The translations under genes were made by a program, and so were the position numbers. The notes under the pieces were generated by a model. It had not been told where the DNA came from. It did no database searches and saw nothing but the letters and a program-made list of their open reading frames with translations. Shown in pieces: positions 53,839 through 62,953 of a stretch of 64,000 nt of DNA; position 1 is the stretch's first letter, and each line of letters opens with the position of its first letter. This DNA is from JAKALD01 sp963817785 (GTDB lineage Bacteria; Pseudomonadota; Gammaproteobacteria; Burkholderiales; SG8-39), in assembly GCA_963817785.1 (NCBI GenBank), contig CAWFPL010000008.1, positions 1,054,001 through 1,118,000 on the forward strand, given 5' to 3'.

Positions 53839-55997
53839 TGCGCCGGCACGAAATCGATCTTGCGCTGCTCGAGGTCGACGCGCACCAGCTTGACCCGCGC
53901 ACGGTCGGCGAGCCGGTAGCGCTTGCCCGTGCGCTCGCCGACCAGGCGGTGGCGCGCAGGGTCGAACTGGAAGTAGTCGCGCCCCAGCTCGGAAATGTGA
54001 ATCAGGCCGTCGACGAAATAGTTGTCGAGCGTCACGAACAGCCCGAAGGCGGTGACGCCGGTCACGCTGCCCGAGAATACGTTGCCGACCTGGTCCTGCA
54101 TGTAGTAGCACTTGAGCCAGTTCTCGACGTCGCGGCTCGCCTCGTCGGCGCGCCGCTCGGTCTCCGAACAGTGCTGGCCGAGTGCGTCCCAGTCCACGCC
54201 TTCGTAGCGCCGGCCCGCCAGGCAGGCCTTGATCGCCCGGTGCACCAGCAGATCCGGATAGCGCCGGATCGGCGAGGTGAAGTGGACATAGGCGTCGAAG
54301 GCGAGCCCGAAATGGCCCGCGTTGTCCGGGCTGTAGACCGCCTGCTTGAGCGAGCGCAGCAGGATCGTCTGCAGCAGCGCGAAGTCCGGCCGCGGCCGGA
54401 TGCGCTCGAGCAGCTCGGCGTAGTCCTTGGGCCGCGGCTGTGCGCCGCCCGGCAGCGACAGGCCCAGCTCGGCCAGGAAATCGCGCAACGCCGCCACCCG
54501 GTCCTCGGCGGGCACGTCGTGCACGCGGTAGAGCACCGGGTGCCCGCGCGCGGTCAGGAACTCGCCGGCGCACACGTTCGCGGCGAGCATGCACTCCTCG
54601 ATCACGCGGTGCGCGTCGTTGCGCGGCTCCGGCAGAATGCGTTCGATCTTGCCGTGAGCATCGAACACCATTCTGGTCTCGACGGTCTCGAAATCGATCG
54701 CCCCGCGCCGGCGCCGCTCTTCGGCCAGCCGCTGGAAAGCCTCGTAGAGCGTCGCCAGGTGCGGGTAGACCTGCTCGCGGCCGCTCGCCGCCGCGCCCTC
54801 AGACAGCATGCCCCACACCTCGGTGTAGGTCAGACGCGCGTGCGACCGGATCACCGCAGCGTAGAACTGGTAGCGCGCCACCGTACCGTTCGGCGCCAGT
54901 GCCATCTCGCACACCATGGCGAGCCGGTCCACCTCGGGGTTGAGCGAGCAGAGTCCGTTGGAAAGCTTCTCCGGCAGCATGGGGATCACGCGCCGGGGGA
55001 AATACACCGAAGTCCCGCGCTCCGCCGCCTCGCGGTCGAGCGCATCGTCGTGCCGCACGTATTGGCTCACGTCCGCGATCGCGACCCAGAGGCGAAATCC
55101 CTTGCCTTCGCGCGCGCAGTACACGGCGTCGTCGAAGTCCTTGGCGGTTTCCCCGTCGATGGTGACGAACGGCCGGTCGCGCAGGTCGCGACGCTCGGCG
55201 AGGTCTTCGGCGCGCACGCCCTCGGGCAACGCGCGGGCCGCGGCGAGCGCCCGTTTCGAAAACTCGTGCGGCAGATCGAACTTGCGCAGCGCGATCTCGA
55301 TCTCCATGCCGGGATCTGCGTACTGCCCGAGCACCTCGGCCACGCGGCCGAGCGGCTGGGCATGCCGCGACGGCTGGGTAATCAGCTCGGCGGTGACGAT
55401 CTGGCCGCTGCGGGCGCGACCGGCCTCCGCGGGCGGCACCAGGATGTCCTGAGCGATGCGCCTGTCTTCGGGGACGAGAAACAGCACCCCGTGCTCCTCG
55501 TGCAGCCGACCGACGATGCGGCGGCTGCCGCGCGCCAGCACCTCGACGATGGTTCCGGTCGGACGACCGCGATGATCGCGCCCGGTCACGCGCACCGCGG
55601 CGCGGTCGCCGTGCAGCACCTGGCGCATCTCCGCGGGCGCGAGGAAAATCGGCGCGCTGCGGTCGTCTGGCATGAGTAAGCCGTGGCCGTCAGGATGCCC
55701 CTCGATGCGTCCGGCGATCAGATCGATGCGCTGCGCGACCAGCAAGCTGCCGGCGCGGTTTTGCACCAGCGTGCCGGCGTGCTCGAGCTCGGCGAGCGCG
55801 GCATCGAAAGCGCGCCGTTCCTGCGGCCTGAGCTGCATGCGCTCGGCGAGCTCGTCCACGGTCAGCGGTGCCGCTACCCGGTTCAGCGCCTCGAGGATCG
55901 CGCGCGCGTAGTCGTCCCTGCGCGGCGCGGCGCGCGTCCCCGGTCGGGACCGGGCGCGGCGGCTCAAGGTCTTGCTTGCGGGTCTTTTCTTTGACAC
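53835..55997 (-). CDS. rnr: Ribonuclease R
   Basis: A 3'-5' exoribonuclease of 720 residues: an N-terminal helix-turn-helix, cold-shock domains, the RNB catalytic domain with DGETAKDFDDAVYC and SPIRRYPDLLVHRAI, and a C-terminal S1 domain (GSVTGVTAFGLFVTLDNYFVDGLIHISELG). The long Lys-rich tail of the E. coli enzyme is missing. The start is GTG at 55997, which overlaps the -35 of the divergent tRNA promoter. Confidence 0.95.
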   Translation of the reverse strand: MSKKRPASKTLSRRARSRPGTRAAPRRDDYARAILEALNRVAAPLTVDELAERMQLRPQERRAFDAALAELEHAGTLVQNRAGSLLVAQRIDLIAGRIEGHPDGHGLLMPDDRSAPIFLAPAEMRQVLHGDRAAVRVTGRDHRGRPTGTIVEVLARGSRRIVGRLHEEHGVLFLVPEDRRIAQDILVPPAEAGRARSGQIVTAELITQPSRHAQPLGRVAEVLGQYADPGMEIEIALRKFDLPHEFSKRALAAARALPEGVRAEDLAERRDLRDRPFVTIDGETAKDFDDAVYCAREGKGFRLWVAIADVSQYVRHDDALDREAAERGTSVYFPRRVIPMLPEKLSNGLCSLNPEVDRLAMVCEMALAPNGTVARYQFYAAVIRSHARLTYTEVWGMLSEGAAASGREQVYPHLATLYEAFQRLAEERRRRGAIDFETVETRMVFDAHGKIERILPEPRNDAHRVIEECMLAANVCAGEFLTARGHPVLYRVHDVPAEDRVAALRDFLAELGLSLPGGAQPRPKDYAELLERIRPRPDFALLQTILLRSLKQAVYSPDNAGHFGLAFDAYVHFTSPIRRYPDLLVHRAIKACLAGRRYEGVDWDALGQHCSETERRADEASRDVENWLKCYYMQDQVGNVFSGSVTGVTAFGLFVTLDNYFVDGLIHISELGRDYFQFDPARHRLVGERTGKRYRLADRARVKLVRVDLEQRKIDFVPAQ

Positions 55998-56019
55998 GTT
56001 TGGGTCACGCCACTACAAT
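55991..56019 (+). promoter_or_regulatory. Sigma-70 promoter of tRNA-Leu
   Basis: TTGACA (55991-55996), a 17-base spacer and TACAAT (56014-56019) form a near-perfect promoter, with the start expected near 56026, five bases before the tRNA. The -35 overlaps the rnr GTG start on the other strand. Confidence 0.85.
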
Positions 56020-56029
56020 CTCGCTCCCC

Positions 56030-56117
<88 letters not shown>

Positions 56118-56327
56118 GATTCGGAACCTCGGATTCTATCCTGCCTTGCCGGAGTTCCGCCCGCGGACACGTCGGCATCCGCGCGCTGCCTTCCGGTCCC
56201 GCCCCGCCCGGCACCTCGTAGAATCCACGTCGGCGGAGCATCCCAATCGGGCTGGTGAGCCGCCTCCGAGCGGCCGCGGCGCGACGGCCGGGCACGGGCC
56301 GCCATACAAAGCAAAGGCTGACACGAC

Positions 56328-57614
56328 ATGCGTGCCTTTCTCGAGGCGACCGTGCGCCACGTCGGCGACCAGGCCGAAGAGGCGTTCGCGGTGCGCTTCG
56401 CCGACGGCCGCGAATACCGCAACCGCCACGGCGAGCCTGCGTTCATTCTCGTCTTCCGCACTGCACGCGCGCAGTGGCGCTCGGGCACATTCGGCCATGT
56501 CGGGATGCTGGAGTCATATTTCGACGGCGAGCTGGACATCGAAGGCGACCTTGCGCACGCCCTGGCGGTCGGCATGTGCGCCGGCTACGACGCGCCGAAT
56601 CCGCTCGTCGGCGTGCGCAACCGCTGGCACGAGCTGCGCTTCTCCAACGCGTCGCGGGCCCGGGCCAAGGCCAATGCGCGGTTTCACTACGCGCTCGGCA
56701 CGGAGTTCTACCGGCTATGGCTCGACGATCCGCTAATGATGTACACCTGCGCGTACTGGAACGAGGGCACGCACAGCCTGGAGGAGGCCCAGCGCGCCAA
56801 GATCGAGCACGTTGCGCGCAAGCTGCAGCTCGGGCCTGCGGACCACGCAGTCGACATTGGCTGCGGCTTCGGCGGCTTCATGTTTCACGCGCACGAGCAC
56901 TTCGGCGCGCGCCTGACCGGCATCAACACCACGACCGAGCAGGTGGAAGCCGTACGCCGCGAGATCGCGCGCCGCGGGCTGGGCGGCAAGCTCGACGTGA
57001 TCGAGGCGGACATGCGCGACGCAGACCGGGCCTACGACAAGGTCGTGTCGATCGGCGTCCTGGAGCACGCGGGCCGCAATCAGCTCGGCGCGGTCGTGCG
57101 CGCCCACGCGCGCTTTCTCCGGCCGGGCGGGCTCGGCGTGCTGCACTTCATCGGCCACATCGGCAGCACCCAGACCGAGTTCTTCATCCGCAAGCACGTG
57201 TTCCCGGGCGGCTGGATCCCGAGCCTCGCCGAGGCCCTCGTCGAATTGGAGCGCGCCGGGCTCGAGGTGCTCGACGTCGAGAACCTGCGGCGCCACTACG
57301 CGCTCACGCTCGACGCCTGGGCAGAGCGCTTCGACCGCAACTGGGAGCGCATCCGCGCGCTCGACGCGCGCCGCTTCGACGAGCGCTTCCGGCGCGTCTG
57401 GCGCACCTACCTGTACGGCTGCGCCGAGGTGTTCCGCTTGAGCACCGGGCGCACGCACCTGTTCCAGGTCGTTTTCAGCCGGGGCAACGTTTCCCGCAGG
57501 AGCTATCCGATGAGCCGCGCCTTTCTCTACTCCGCACATCCGCCAGCCGCGAGCGCGCCGGCAGCGGTCGCGCGCCCGGCGTGCGGCGCGCGGCCGCCCC
57601 GGAGCGCGTCGTGA
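56328..57614 (+). CDS. Cyclopropane-fatty-acid synthase-like SAM methyltransferase
   Basis: A 428-residue member of the CFA synthase/mycolic acid methyltransferase family. An N-terminal lipid-binding region precedes HYALGTEFYRLWLDDPLMMYTCAYW, the SAM loop VDIGCGFGGFMFHA, and SIGVLEHAGRNQLG. A low-complexity Ala/Pro/Arg tail follows the domain. It methylates a double bond in phospholipid acyl chains. The next gene, a FAD oxidoreductase, overlaps by four bases, a pairing known for 10-methyl branched fatty acid synthesis (TmsB/BfaB), so a methylene-then-reduction product is more likely than a simple cyclopropane. Confidence 0.85.
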   Translation: MRAFLEATVRHVGDQAEEAFAVRFADGREYRNRHGEPAFILVFRTARAQWRSGTFGHVGMLESYFDGELDIEGDLAHALAVGMCAGYDAPNPLVGVRNRWHELRFSNASRARAKANARFHYALGTEFYRLWLDDPLMMYTCAYWNEGTHSLEEAQRAKIEHVARKLQLGPADHAVDIGCGFGGFMFHAHEHFGARLTGINTTTEQVEAVRREIARRGLGGKLDVIEADMRDADRAYDKVVSIGVLEHAGRNQLGAVVRAHARFLRPGGLGVLHFIGHIGSTQTEFFIRKHVFPGGWIPSLAEALVELERAGLEVLDVENLRRHYALTLDAWAERFDRNWERIRALDARRFDERFRRVWRTYLYGCAEVFRLSTGRTHLFQVVFSRGNVSRRSYPMSRAFLYSAHPPAASAPAAVARPACGARPPRSAS

Positions 57615-58948
57615 GCGCCGCCAGCTACGCCGCCAAGCGCGACGCGCTCGCTGCGCGCCTGCGCGAAGGTAGCGGCCCGGTCGCGCTGCACAAGGAGACT
57701 TCGAACCTGTTTCGCGACCGCGCCGCGAGCGCCAAGCGGCGCCTGGACGTGCGCGCGTTCCGCGACGTTCTGGCCGTGGACCGCGAGGCCGGATTCGTCG
57801 AGTGCGAGGGCATGGCGACCTACGAGACGCTGGTGGCGGCATGCCTCGCGCACGGCGTCATGCCGGCGGTCGTGCCTCAGCTCAAGACCATCACGCTCGG
57901 CGGCGCCGTGGCCGGGGTCGGCATCGAGGCGTCCTCCCACCGCTACGGCTTGGTTCACGAGACGGCGCTCGAGCTGGAAGTGCTCACCGGCGACGGGCGC
58001 ATCCTGGTGTGCACGCCGGAGAACGCGCACGCCGACCTGTTCCACGGCTTTCCGAACTCGTACGGCACGCTGGGCTACGCGCTGCGCGTCAGGGCGGCGG
58101 CGGTTCCGGTCAAGCCGTACGTGCGCGTCGAGCACCTGCCGTTCCGCGACCCCGAGGCCTTCTTCGCCGAGCTTGAGCGCCGCTGCCGCGCGGACGATGC
58201 GGATTTCATCGATGGAACGGTATTCGCGCCGGACCGGCTGTTCCTCACCCTGGGACGCTTCGTCGACCGGGCCCCGTACACCAGCGACTATACGTACGAG
58301 CACATCTACTACCGCTCGATCCCCGAACGCGGCGAGGACTGGCTCACGGTGCACGATTTCATCTGGCGCTGGGACACCGACTGGTTCTGGTGCTCGAAGA
58401 ATCTGCTCGCGCAAAATCCGCTCGTGCGCCGCCTCTACGGCCGCAGCCGCCTCGGCTCGCACACCTACACGCGGATCATGCGCTGGAACAGCAGGCTCGG
58501 CCTAATGCGCCGGCTCGAGCGGCTGCGCGGCCTGCACAGCGAATCGGTGATTCAGGACGTCGATATTCCGGTCGCGCGCGCCGCCGAGTTCCTGCGCTTC
58601 TTTGCGCGCGAGATCGGCATCTGGCCGACCTGGATCTGCCCGATCGGGCCGAGCGAGAACGCAAGCCGCTTTCCGCTCTATCCGATGCAACGCGAGCTGT
58701 ACGTGAACTTCGGCTTCTGGGACGTGATCCGCAGCCGGCAAGCGCATCCGCCCGGGCACTTCAACCGCATGATCGAGCAGCAGGCGGTGGCGCTGGGCGG
58801 GATCAAGTCCCTGTACTCCGACAGCTTCTTTCCGCAGCAGGAGTTCGCGCGGCTCTACGGCGGCGAGGCCTACCGTGCGCTGAAGGCCAAGTACGACCCC
58901 GGCGGAGCCCTGCAGGGCCTGTACGAGAAATGCGTCCTGCGGCATTAG
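57611..58948 (+). CDS. FAD-binding oxidoreductase, DWARF1/TmsA-like
   Basis: A 445-residue protein with a PCMH-type FAD domain: VECEGMATYETLVAACLAHGVMPAVVPQLKTITLGGAVAGVGIEASSHRYGL (shown in parts at about residues 65-115), GTLGYALRVRAAAVP, and a C-terminal region YGGEAYRALKAKYDP. The family includes plant DWARF1 and the actinobacterial BfaA/TmsA reductases that reduce a 10-methylene to a 10-methyl fatty acid with NADPH. The GTG start overlaps the methyltransferase stop (GTGA). Product not shown by sequence alone. Confidence 0.82.
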   Translation: MSAASYAAKRDALAARLREGSGPVALHKETSNLFRDRAASAKRRLDVRAFRDVLAVDREAGFVECEGMATYETLVAACLAHGVMPAVVPQLKTITLGGAVAGVGIEASSHRYGLVHETALELEVLTGDGRILVCTPENAHADLFHGFPNSYGTLGYALRVRAAAVPVKPYVRVEHLPFRDPEAFFAELERRCRADDADFIDGTVFAPDRLFLTLGRFVDRAPYTSDYTYEHIYYRSIPERGEDWLTVHDFIWRWDTDWFWCSKNLLAQNPLVRRLYGRSRLGSHTYTRIMRWNSRLGLMRRLERLRGLHSESVIQDVDIPVARAAEFLRFFAREIGIWPTWICPIGPSENASRFPLYPMQRELYVNFGFWDVIRSRQAHPPGHFNRMIEQQAVALGGIKSLYSDSFFPQQEFARLYGGEAYRALKAKYDPGGALQGLYEKCVLRH

Positions 58949-58990
58949 CCGCAGGTCACGAAGCCCGCTTTTGCTCTTTCTGAAAGTAAG

Positions 58991-59025
58991 GTGTTGCATC
59001 GCCGCGGAACGTGGCGATGCAACAC
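58991..59025. terminator. Hairpin between convergent genes
   Basis: GTGTTGCATCGCC (58991-59003) and GGCGATGCAACAC (59013-59025) form a perfect 13-bp stem with a 9-base loop, between the oxidoreductase (+) and the small acidic protein gene (-). Probably a bidirectional terminator. Confidence 0.65.
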
Positions 59026-59035
59026 AGCGTTGTTC

Positions 59036-59317
59036 TTAATGATCTTCGATGCGCGGCACCGATTCCTCGGCCAGCTCACCGGTGTCGGGATCGATCCATT
59101 CCGCGATGCCGATCTCGGACTCGGCTTCCGAGAGCGATTCGCCGGGCTCGTAGTCGCCCTCGTCGCCGGCCTGCATGGCCTCCATCGCCTCGGCCAGCGT
59201 CACGAACGGGCCGTACTCCTCGCCGCCCTCGCGCGACTGCCAATAAAAGCCGTCGGGCCGCTCGATGATGCGCGTGCGATCGTCCTCGCGCGGGGTGTCC
59301 GGGATGATTTGGCTCAT
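59036..59317 (-). CDS. Small acidic protein, function unknown
   Basis: A 93-residue, strongly acidic protein: RTRIIERPDGFYWQSREGGEEYGPFVTLAEAMEAM followed by a Glu/Asp-rich tail with EIGIAEWIDPDTGELAEESVPRIEDH. I know the general pattern (DGFYW ... GPF.T..EA) from small conserved proteobacterial proteins but no function. It has its own start and lies 86 bases downstream of purA on the same strand. Confidence 0.75.
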   Translation of the reverse strand: MSQIIPDTPREDDRTRIIERPDGFYWQSREGGEEYGPFVTLAEAMEAMQAGDEGDYEPGESLSEAESEIGIAEWIDPDTGELAEESVPRIEDH

Positions 59318-59403
59318 TGCTGCCTCTCGTGCGCTCGTTGCGTTCCCGATCGCATCCTACCCCTTAAGCGCTCTGGCGCAAATACGCGTCCCGGGCGCCC
59401 GGT

Positions 59404-60702
59404 TCAGGGCGCATCGAAAGGGTGCCGCAAGATGATGGTCTCGTCGCGTTCGGCACCGGTCGAGATGAGATCGATCGGCACGCCGCACAGCTGCTCGATG
59501 CGCGTCAGATAATTGCGCGCGCCCTGCGGCAGTGCCTGCTGCGTCTTCAGCCCCACCGTGCTCTCCTGCCAGCCGGGCATCTCCTCGTACAGCGGCACGC
59601 AGCGCGCCAGCTCCTCAGCGCCCACCGGCAGGATGTCGGAGCGCCTGCCCTCGACGTCGTAGCCCACGCACAGCTTCACCGATTCGACGCCGTCGAGCAC
59701 GTCCAGCTTGGTGATGCACAGGCCCGATACTCCGTTGATCTGAATCGAGCGCTTCAGCGCCGCGGCATCGAACCAGCCGCAGCGCCGCGGGCGGCCGGTG
59801 ACCGATCCGAATTCGTGCCCGCGCGTCGCGAGGCGGCGGCCGATCTCGTCGGTAAGCTCGGTGGGAAACGGCCCGCTCCCGACGCGTGTCGTGTAGGCCT
59901 TGGTGATGCCGAGCACGTAGTGCAGCTGCGTCGGGCCGATGCCGGCCCCTGCCGATGCCGCGCCCGCGACGCAGTTCGACGAGGTGACGAAGGGATAAGT
60001 GCCGTGGTCGATGTCGAGCAAGGTGCCCTGCGCGCCCTCGAACAGCAGGTTCCCGCCGGCGCGATTGACCTCGTACAGCGCGCGCGGCACGTCCGCCACC
60101 AAGGGCGCGAGCTTGGGCGCGAGCGCCAGGGCCTCGTCGAGCGTCTTCTGGAAGTCGACCGCCGGCTGCTGGTAATAGTGCTGCAGCACGAAATTGTGAA
60201 AGTCGAGCAGCTCCTCGAGCTTGGCCGCGAAGCGCACCGGCTTGAGCAGATCCTGCAGCCGGATCGCGCGCCTCGCGACCTTGTCTTCGTATGCGGGGCC
60301 AATGCCGCGGCCTGTGGTGCCGATCTTGCCCGCGCCCTTGGCCGCCTCGCGCGCCTGGTCGAGCGCCTGGTGGTACGGCAGGATGAGCGGGCAGGCCTCG
60401 GAGATTCTCAGCCGCGCCGCGACCTCGACCCCGGCCGCCTCGAGCTCGCCGATTTCCTGCAGCAGCGCGGTGGGCGAGAGCACCACCCCGTTGCCGACGT
60501 AGCACACGACCTCGCTGCGCAGGATGCCGGAGGGAATGAGGCGCAGGATGGTCTTCTTGCCGTTCACCACCAGCGTGTGGCCGGCGTTGTGCCCGCCCTG
60601 GAAGCGCACCACGCCTTGCGCGCGATCGGTCAGCCAGTCGACGATCTTGCCCTTGCCTTCGTCGCCCCACTGCGTGCCGATGACGACCACGTTGCGTGCC
60701 AT
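59404..60702 (-). CDS. purA: Adenylosuccinate synthetase
   Basis: GTP-dependent first step from IMP to AMP. The 432-residue protein, the same length as the E. coli enzyme, has the P-loop start NVVVIGTQWGDEGKGKIVD, GGHNAGHTLV, GTTGRGIGPAYEDK and VTGRPRRCGWFDAAALK. The ATG at 60702 matches homologues; an ATG at 60711 overlaps the hisZ stop (ATGA) and could be used instead. Confidence 0.96.
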   Translation of the reverse strand: MARNVVVIGTQWGDEGKGKIVDWLTDRAQGVVRFQGGHNAGHTLVVNGKKTILRLIPSGILRSEVVCYVGNGVVLSPTALLQEIGELEAAGVEVAARLRISEACPLILPYHQALDQAREAAKGAGKIGTTGRGIGPAYEDKVARRAIRLQDLLKPVRFAAKLEELLDFHNFVLQHYYQQPAVDFQKTLDEALALAPKLAPLVADVPRALYEVNRAGGNLLFEGAQGTLLDIDHGTYPFVTSSNCVAGAASAGAGIGPTQLHYVLGITKAYTTRVGSGPFPTELTDEIGRRLATRGHEFGSVTGRPRRCGWFDAAALKRSIQINGVSGLCITKLDVLDGVESVKLCVGYDVEGRRSDILPVGAEELARCVPLYEEMPGWQESTVGLKTQQALPQGARNYLTRIEQLCGVPIDLISTGAERDETIILRHPFDAP

Positions 60703-60707
60703 GCCGT

Positions 60708-61859
60708 TCATTTCCTCAGAGGCGTCACTTGCCAGATACCGTCTTTTTTCACCAGCTCGCGGGTGCAGCCGAGCTCGCGGCGATGGCTCTCGTGGCCCGG
60801 AAGGTCCTCGATCACCACCTCGCCTGCGCGCCGCAGAGCATCGACCTTCTCGCTCAGCGCCGGGTCGTCGTCCGCGCACGGCGCCAGAATCGGCTCGCGC
60901 GCGGGCAGTGCCGGCGCCGCGCCGGCGAGCGCGCGCAGGTCGATGGAAAAACCCGTCGCCGGGCGTGGCCGGCCGAATGCCTTGCCGACCTCGTCGTAGC
61001 GGCCGCCGCGCGCCACCGCGCCGGCCACGCCTTCGCAATAGGCGTCGAACACCACTCCGGAGTGATAGTGGTAGCCGCGCAGCTCGGCCAGATCAAAGCT
61101 CGCCGGCAGCGCGCGCGCCGCTGCGAGCTTGCGCAGCGTGGCGAGCGCTCGCGCCAGCCCGGGGACCTTGGGCAGCTTGCGCTCGGCGAGGTCGAGCACC
61201 TCGGCGCCGCCGTAGAGCTCGGGCAGCAGCAGCAGCGCCTCGCGCGTCCCGGCCTGCAGCCCCCGCGCCAGCTCGCGCAGGGCGGGAACGTCCTTGCCCT
61301 GCAGCGCCTCGAACAGCTCCGACTCGAGCTCCGGCGCGATGCGCGCCGCGCGTACGATCGAGCGGAACACGGCCACGTGCCCGATGTCGATGCGCGCGCC
61401 GCGCACTTCGGCGGCCTGCAGCGCGCGGCACAGCAGGCGCTGGATCTCGAGGTCGCTTTCCATCCCGGCATGACCGTAGATCTCGGCGCCGATCTGGATC
61501 GGCTCGCGCGTGGCTGCGAGGCTCGCCGGGCGCGCGTGCAGCACGCTGCCGCAGTAGCACAGCCGGGCAACGCCCTGGCGGTTGAGCAGATGCGCGTCGA
61601 TGCGCGCCACCTGGGGCGTGATGTCGGCGCGCACGCCCATCATGCGGCCGGAGAGCTGGTCGACCAGCTTGAACGTGCGCAGATCGAGATCGTGCCCCGT
61701 GCCGGTCAGCAGCGACTCCAGGTACTCGAGCAGCGGCGGTCGTACCAGCTCGTAGCCCCAGGAGGCGAACAGGTCGAGGATGCGCCGGCGCAGCGCCTCG
61801 ATGCGCGCCGCCTCGGCGGGCAGGATGTCCTCGATGTTTTCCGGAAGCAGCCAGCGCAT
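60708..61859 (-). CDS. hisZ: ATP phosphoribosyltransferase regulatory subunit
   Basis: A 383-residue HisRS-like protein without tRNA-synthetase activity that activates the short HisG form. Starts MRWLLPENIEDILP, with YELVRPPLLEYLESLLTGTG, FKLVDQLSGRMMGVRADITPQVAR and the histidine-binding-like region ELRGYHYHSGVVFDAY and GGRYDEVG. A TTG at 61877 would overlap the DUF2065 stop, but the ATG is at the usual position. Confidence 0.94.
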   Translation of the reverse strand: MRWLLPENIEDILPAEAARIEALRRRILDLFASWGYELVRPPLLEYLESLLTGTGHDLDLRTFKLVDQLSGRMMGVRADITPQVARIDAHLLNRQGVARLCYCGSVLHARPASLAATREPIQIGAEIYGHAGMESDLEIQRLLCRALQAAEVRGARIDIGHVAVFRSIVRAARIAPELESELFEALQGKDVPALRELARGLQAGTREALLLLPELYGGAEVLDLAERKLPKVPGLARALATLRKLAAARALPASFDLAELRGYHYHSGVVFDAYCEGVAGAVARGGRYDEVGKAFGRPRPATGFSIDLRALAGAAPALPAREPILAPCADDDPALSEKVDALRRAGEVVIEDLPGHESHRRELGCTRELVKKDGIWQVTPLRK

Positions 61860-61873
61860 GGCGGGAGCGAAGC

Positions 61874-62059
61874 TCAACGCGACAGGAACAACAGCACCAG
61901 CCCCACCAGCATCGAGGTCAGGCCGAAAAAGCGGATCTGCCCGTCGGTGAGCTGCGTGATGCGGCGAAACGTCTCGCGCCAGAGGCTAGGCGCGAGAAAG
62001 GGGAGCACGCCCTCGATGACGAGCATCAGGGCGAACGCCATGAAAAACGTCGTGCCCAT
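61874..62059 (-). CDS. DUF2065 membrane protein
   Basis: A 61-residue protein with two helices (TTFFMAFALMLVIEGVLPFLAP and FFGLTSMLVGLVLLFL) separated by RETFRRITQLTDGQIR, the DUF2065 pattern. It sits between hflC and hisZ, as usual in beta- and gammaproteobacteria. Function unknown; association with the HflKC membrane complex is inferred from gene order. Confidence 0.9.
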   Translation of the reverse strand: MGTTFFMAFALMLVIEGVLPFLAPSLWRETFRRITQLTDGQIRFFGLTSMLVGLVLLFLSR

Positions 62060-62062
62060 CGC

Positions 62063-62953
62063 TCATTTTCTTGCGGCCGACCGCCGGCCGGAAGCGTCCT
62101 GGAGGTACTTGAAGAACTCCGAGTTCGGCTCGAGAAGCAGCAGGTCATTCCTGCCGCTGAACGCCTTCCGGTAGGCCTCCATGCTGCGGTAGAAGGCGTA
62201 GAACTCCGGATTTTTCGAGAACGCCTGGGCGTAGATCACCGACGCCTTGGCGTCGCCTTCGCCCTTGATGCGCTGCGCGTCGCGGTAGGCCTCGGCGATG
62301 ATCACCTCACGCTGCCGGTCGGCGTCGGCGCGGATGCGCTCGGCCTCCGCCGCGCCGGTCGAGCGCAGCTCGTTGGCGACGCGCTTGCGCTCGGCTTCCA
62401 TGCGGCGATACACCGATGCGCTGACCTCCTTCGGCAGGTCGACGCGCTTCAGGCGCACGTCCACGATCTCGACGCCGATGCGCCGCAGGTCCAGGTCCGC
62501 TTTCTTCTGCACGTTCGCCATGATCTCGTCGCGTTGGCCGGAGACCACGTCATGCACCGTGCGGCGGCCGAACTCGGCCTGCAGCGCGTCCGAGATGGTC
62601 TGCCGCAAGCGGGTCACCGCAAGAAACTCGTCGCCCCGGACCGACCTGAAGTAATCGAGCACGTTGTCGATGCGCCAGATCACGTACGAATCGACCAGCA
62701 CCGGCTTCTTCTCGGCGGTAATGAAGCGCAGCGGCTCGGGATCGTCGTAGCTGCGGTTGCGCACGTCGAACTTGCGCACGTTCTGGATCAGCGGCCACTT
62801 GAAGTGCAGCCCGGGCTGGGTGACGACCTCCTTGACCTCGCCGAGCTGGAACACGATCGCGTTCTGCGTCTGACTGACGGTGAACAGCGAGCCGCTGGCG
62901 ATCAGCGCCACCGCAAACAGCGCCGCGACGATCGGGCCGATCGACCTCATCAT
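62063..62953 (-). CDS. hflC: HflC, FtsH protease modulator
   Basis: A 296-residue SPFH/Band 7 protein anchored by one N-terminal helix (IGPIVAALFAVALIASGSLFTV) with the SPFH domain (QTQNAIVFQLGEVKEVVTQPGLHFKWP) and a coiled-coil region (RRMEAERKRVANELRSTGAAEAERIRADADRQREVIIAEAYRDAQRIKGEGDAKASVIYA, in parts). With HflK it forms a large cage around FtsH. It overlaps hflK by four bases. Confidence 0.96.
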   Translation of the reverse strand: MMRSIGPIVAALFAVALIASGSLFTVSQTQNAIVFQLGEVKEVVTQPGLHFKWPLIQNVRKFDVRNRSYDDPEPLRFITAEKKPVLVDSYVIWRIDNVLDYFRSVRGDEFLAVTRLRQTISDALQAEFGRRTVHDVVSGQRDEIMANVQKKADLDLRRIGVEIVDVRLKRVDLPKEVSASVYRRMEAERKRVANELRSTGAAEAERIRADADRQREVIIAEAYRDAQRIKGEGDAKASVIYAQAFSKNPEFYAFYRSMEAYRKAFSGRNDLLLLEPNSEFFKYLQDASGRRSAARK

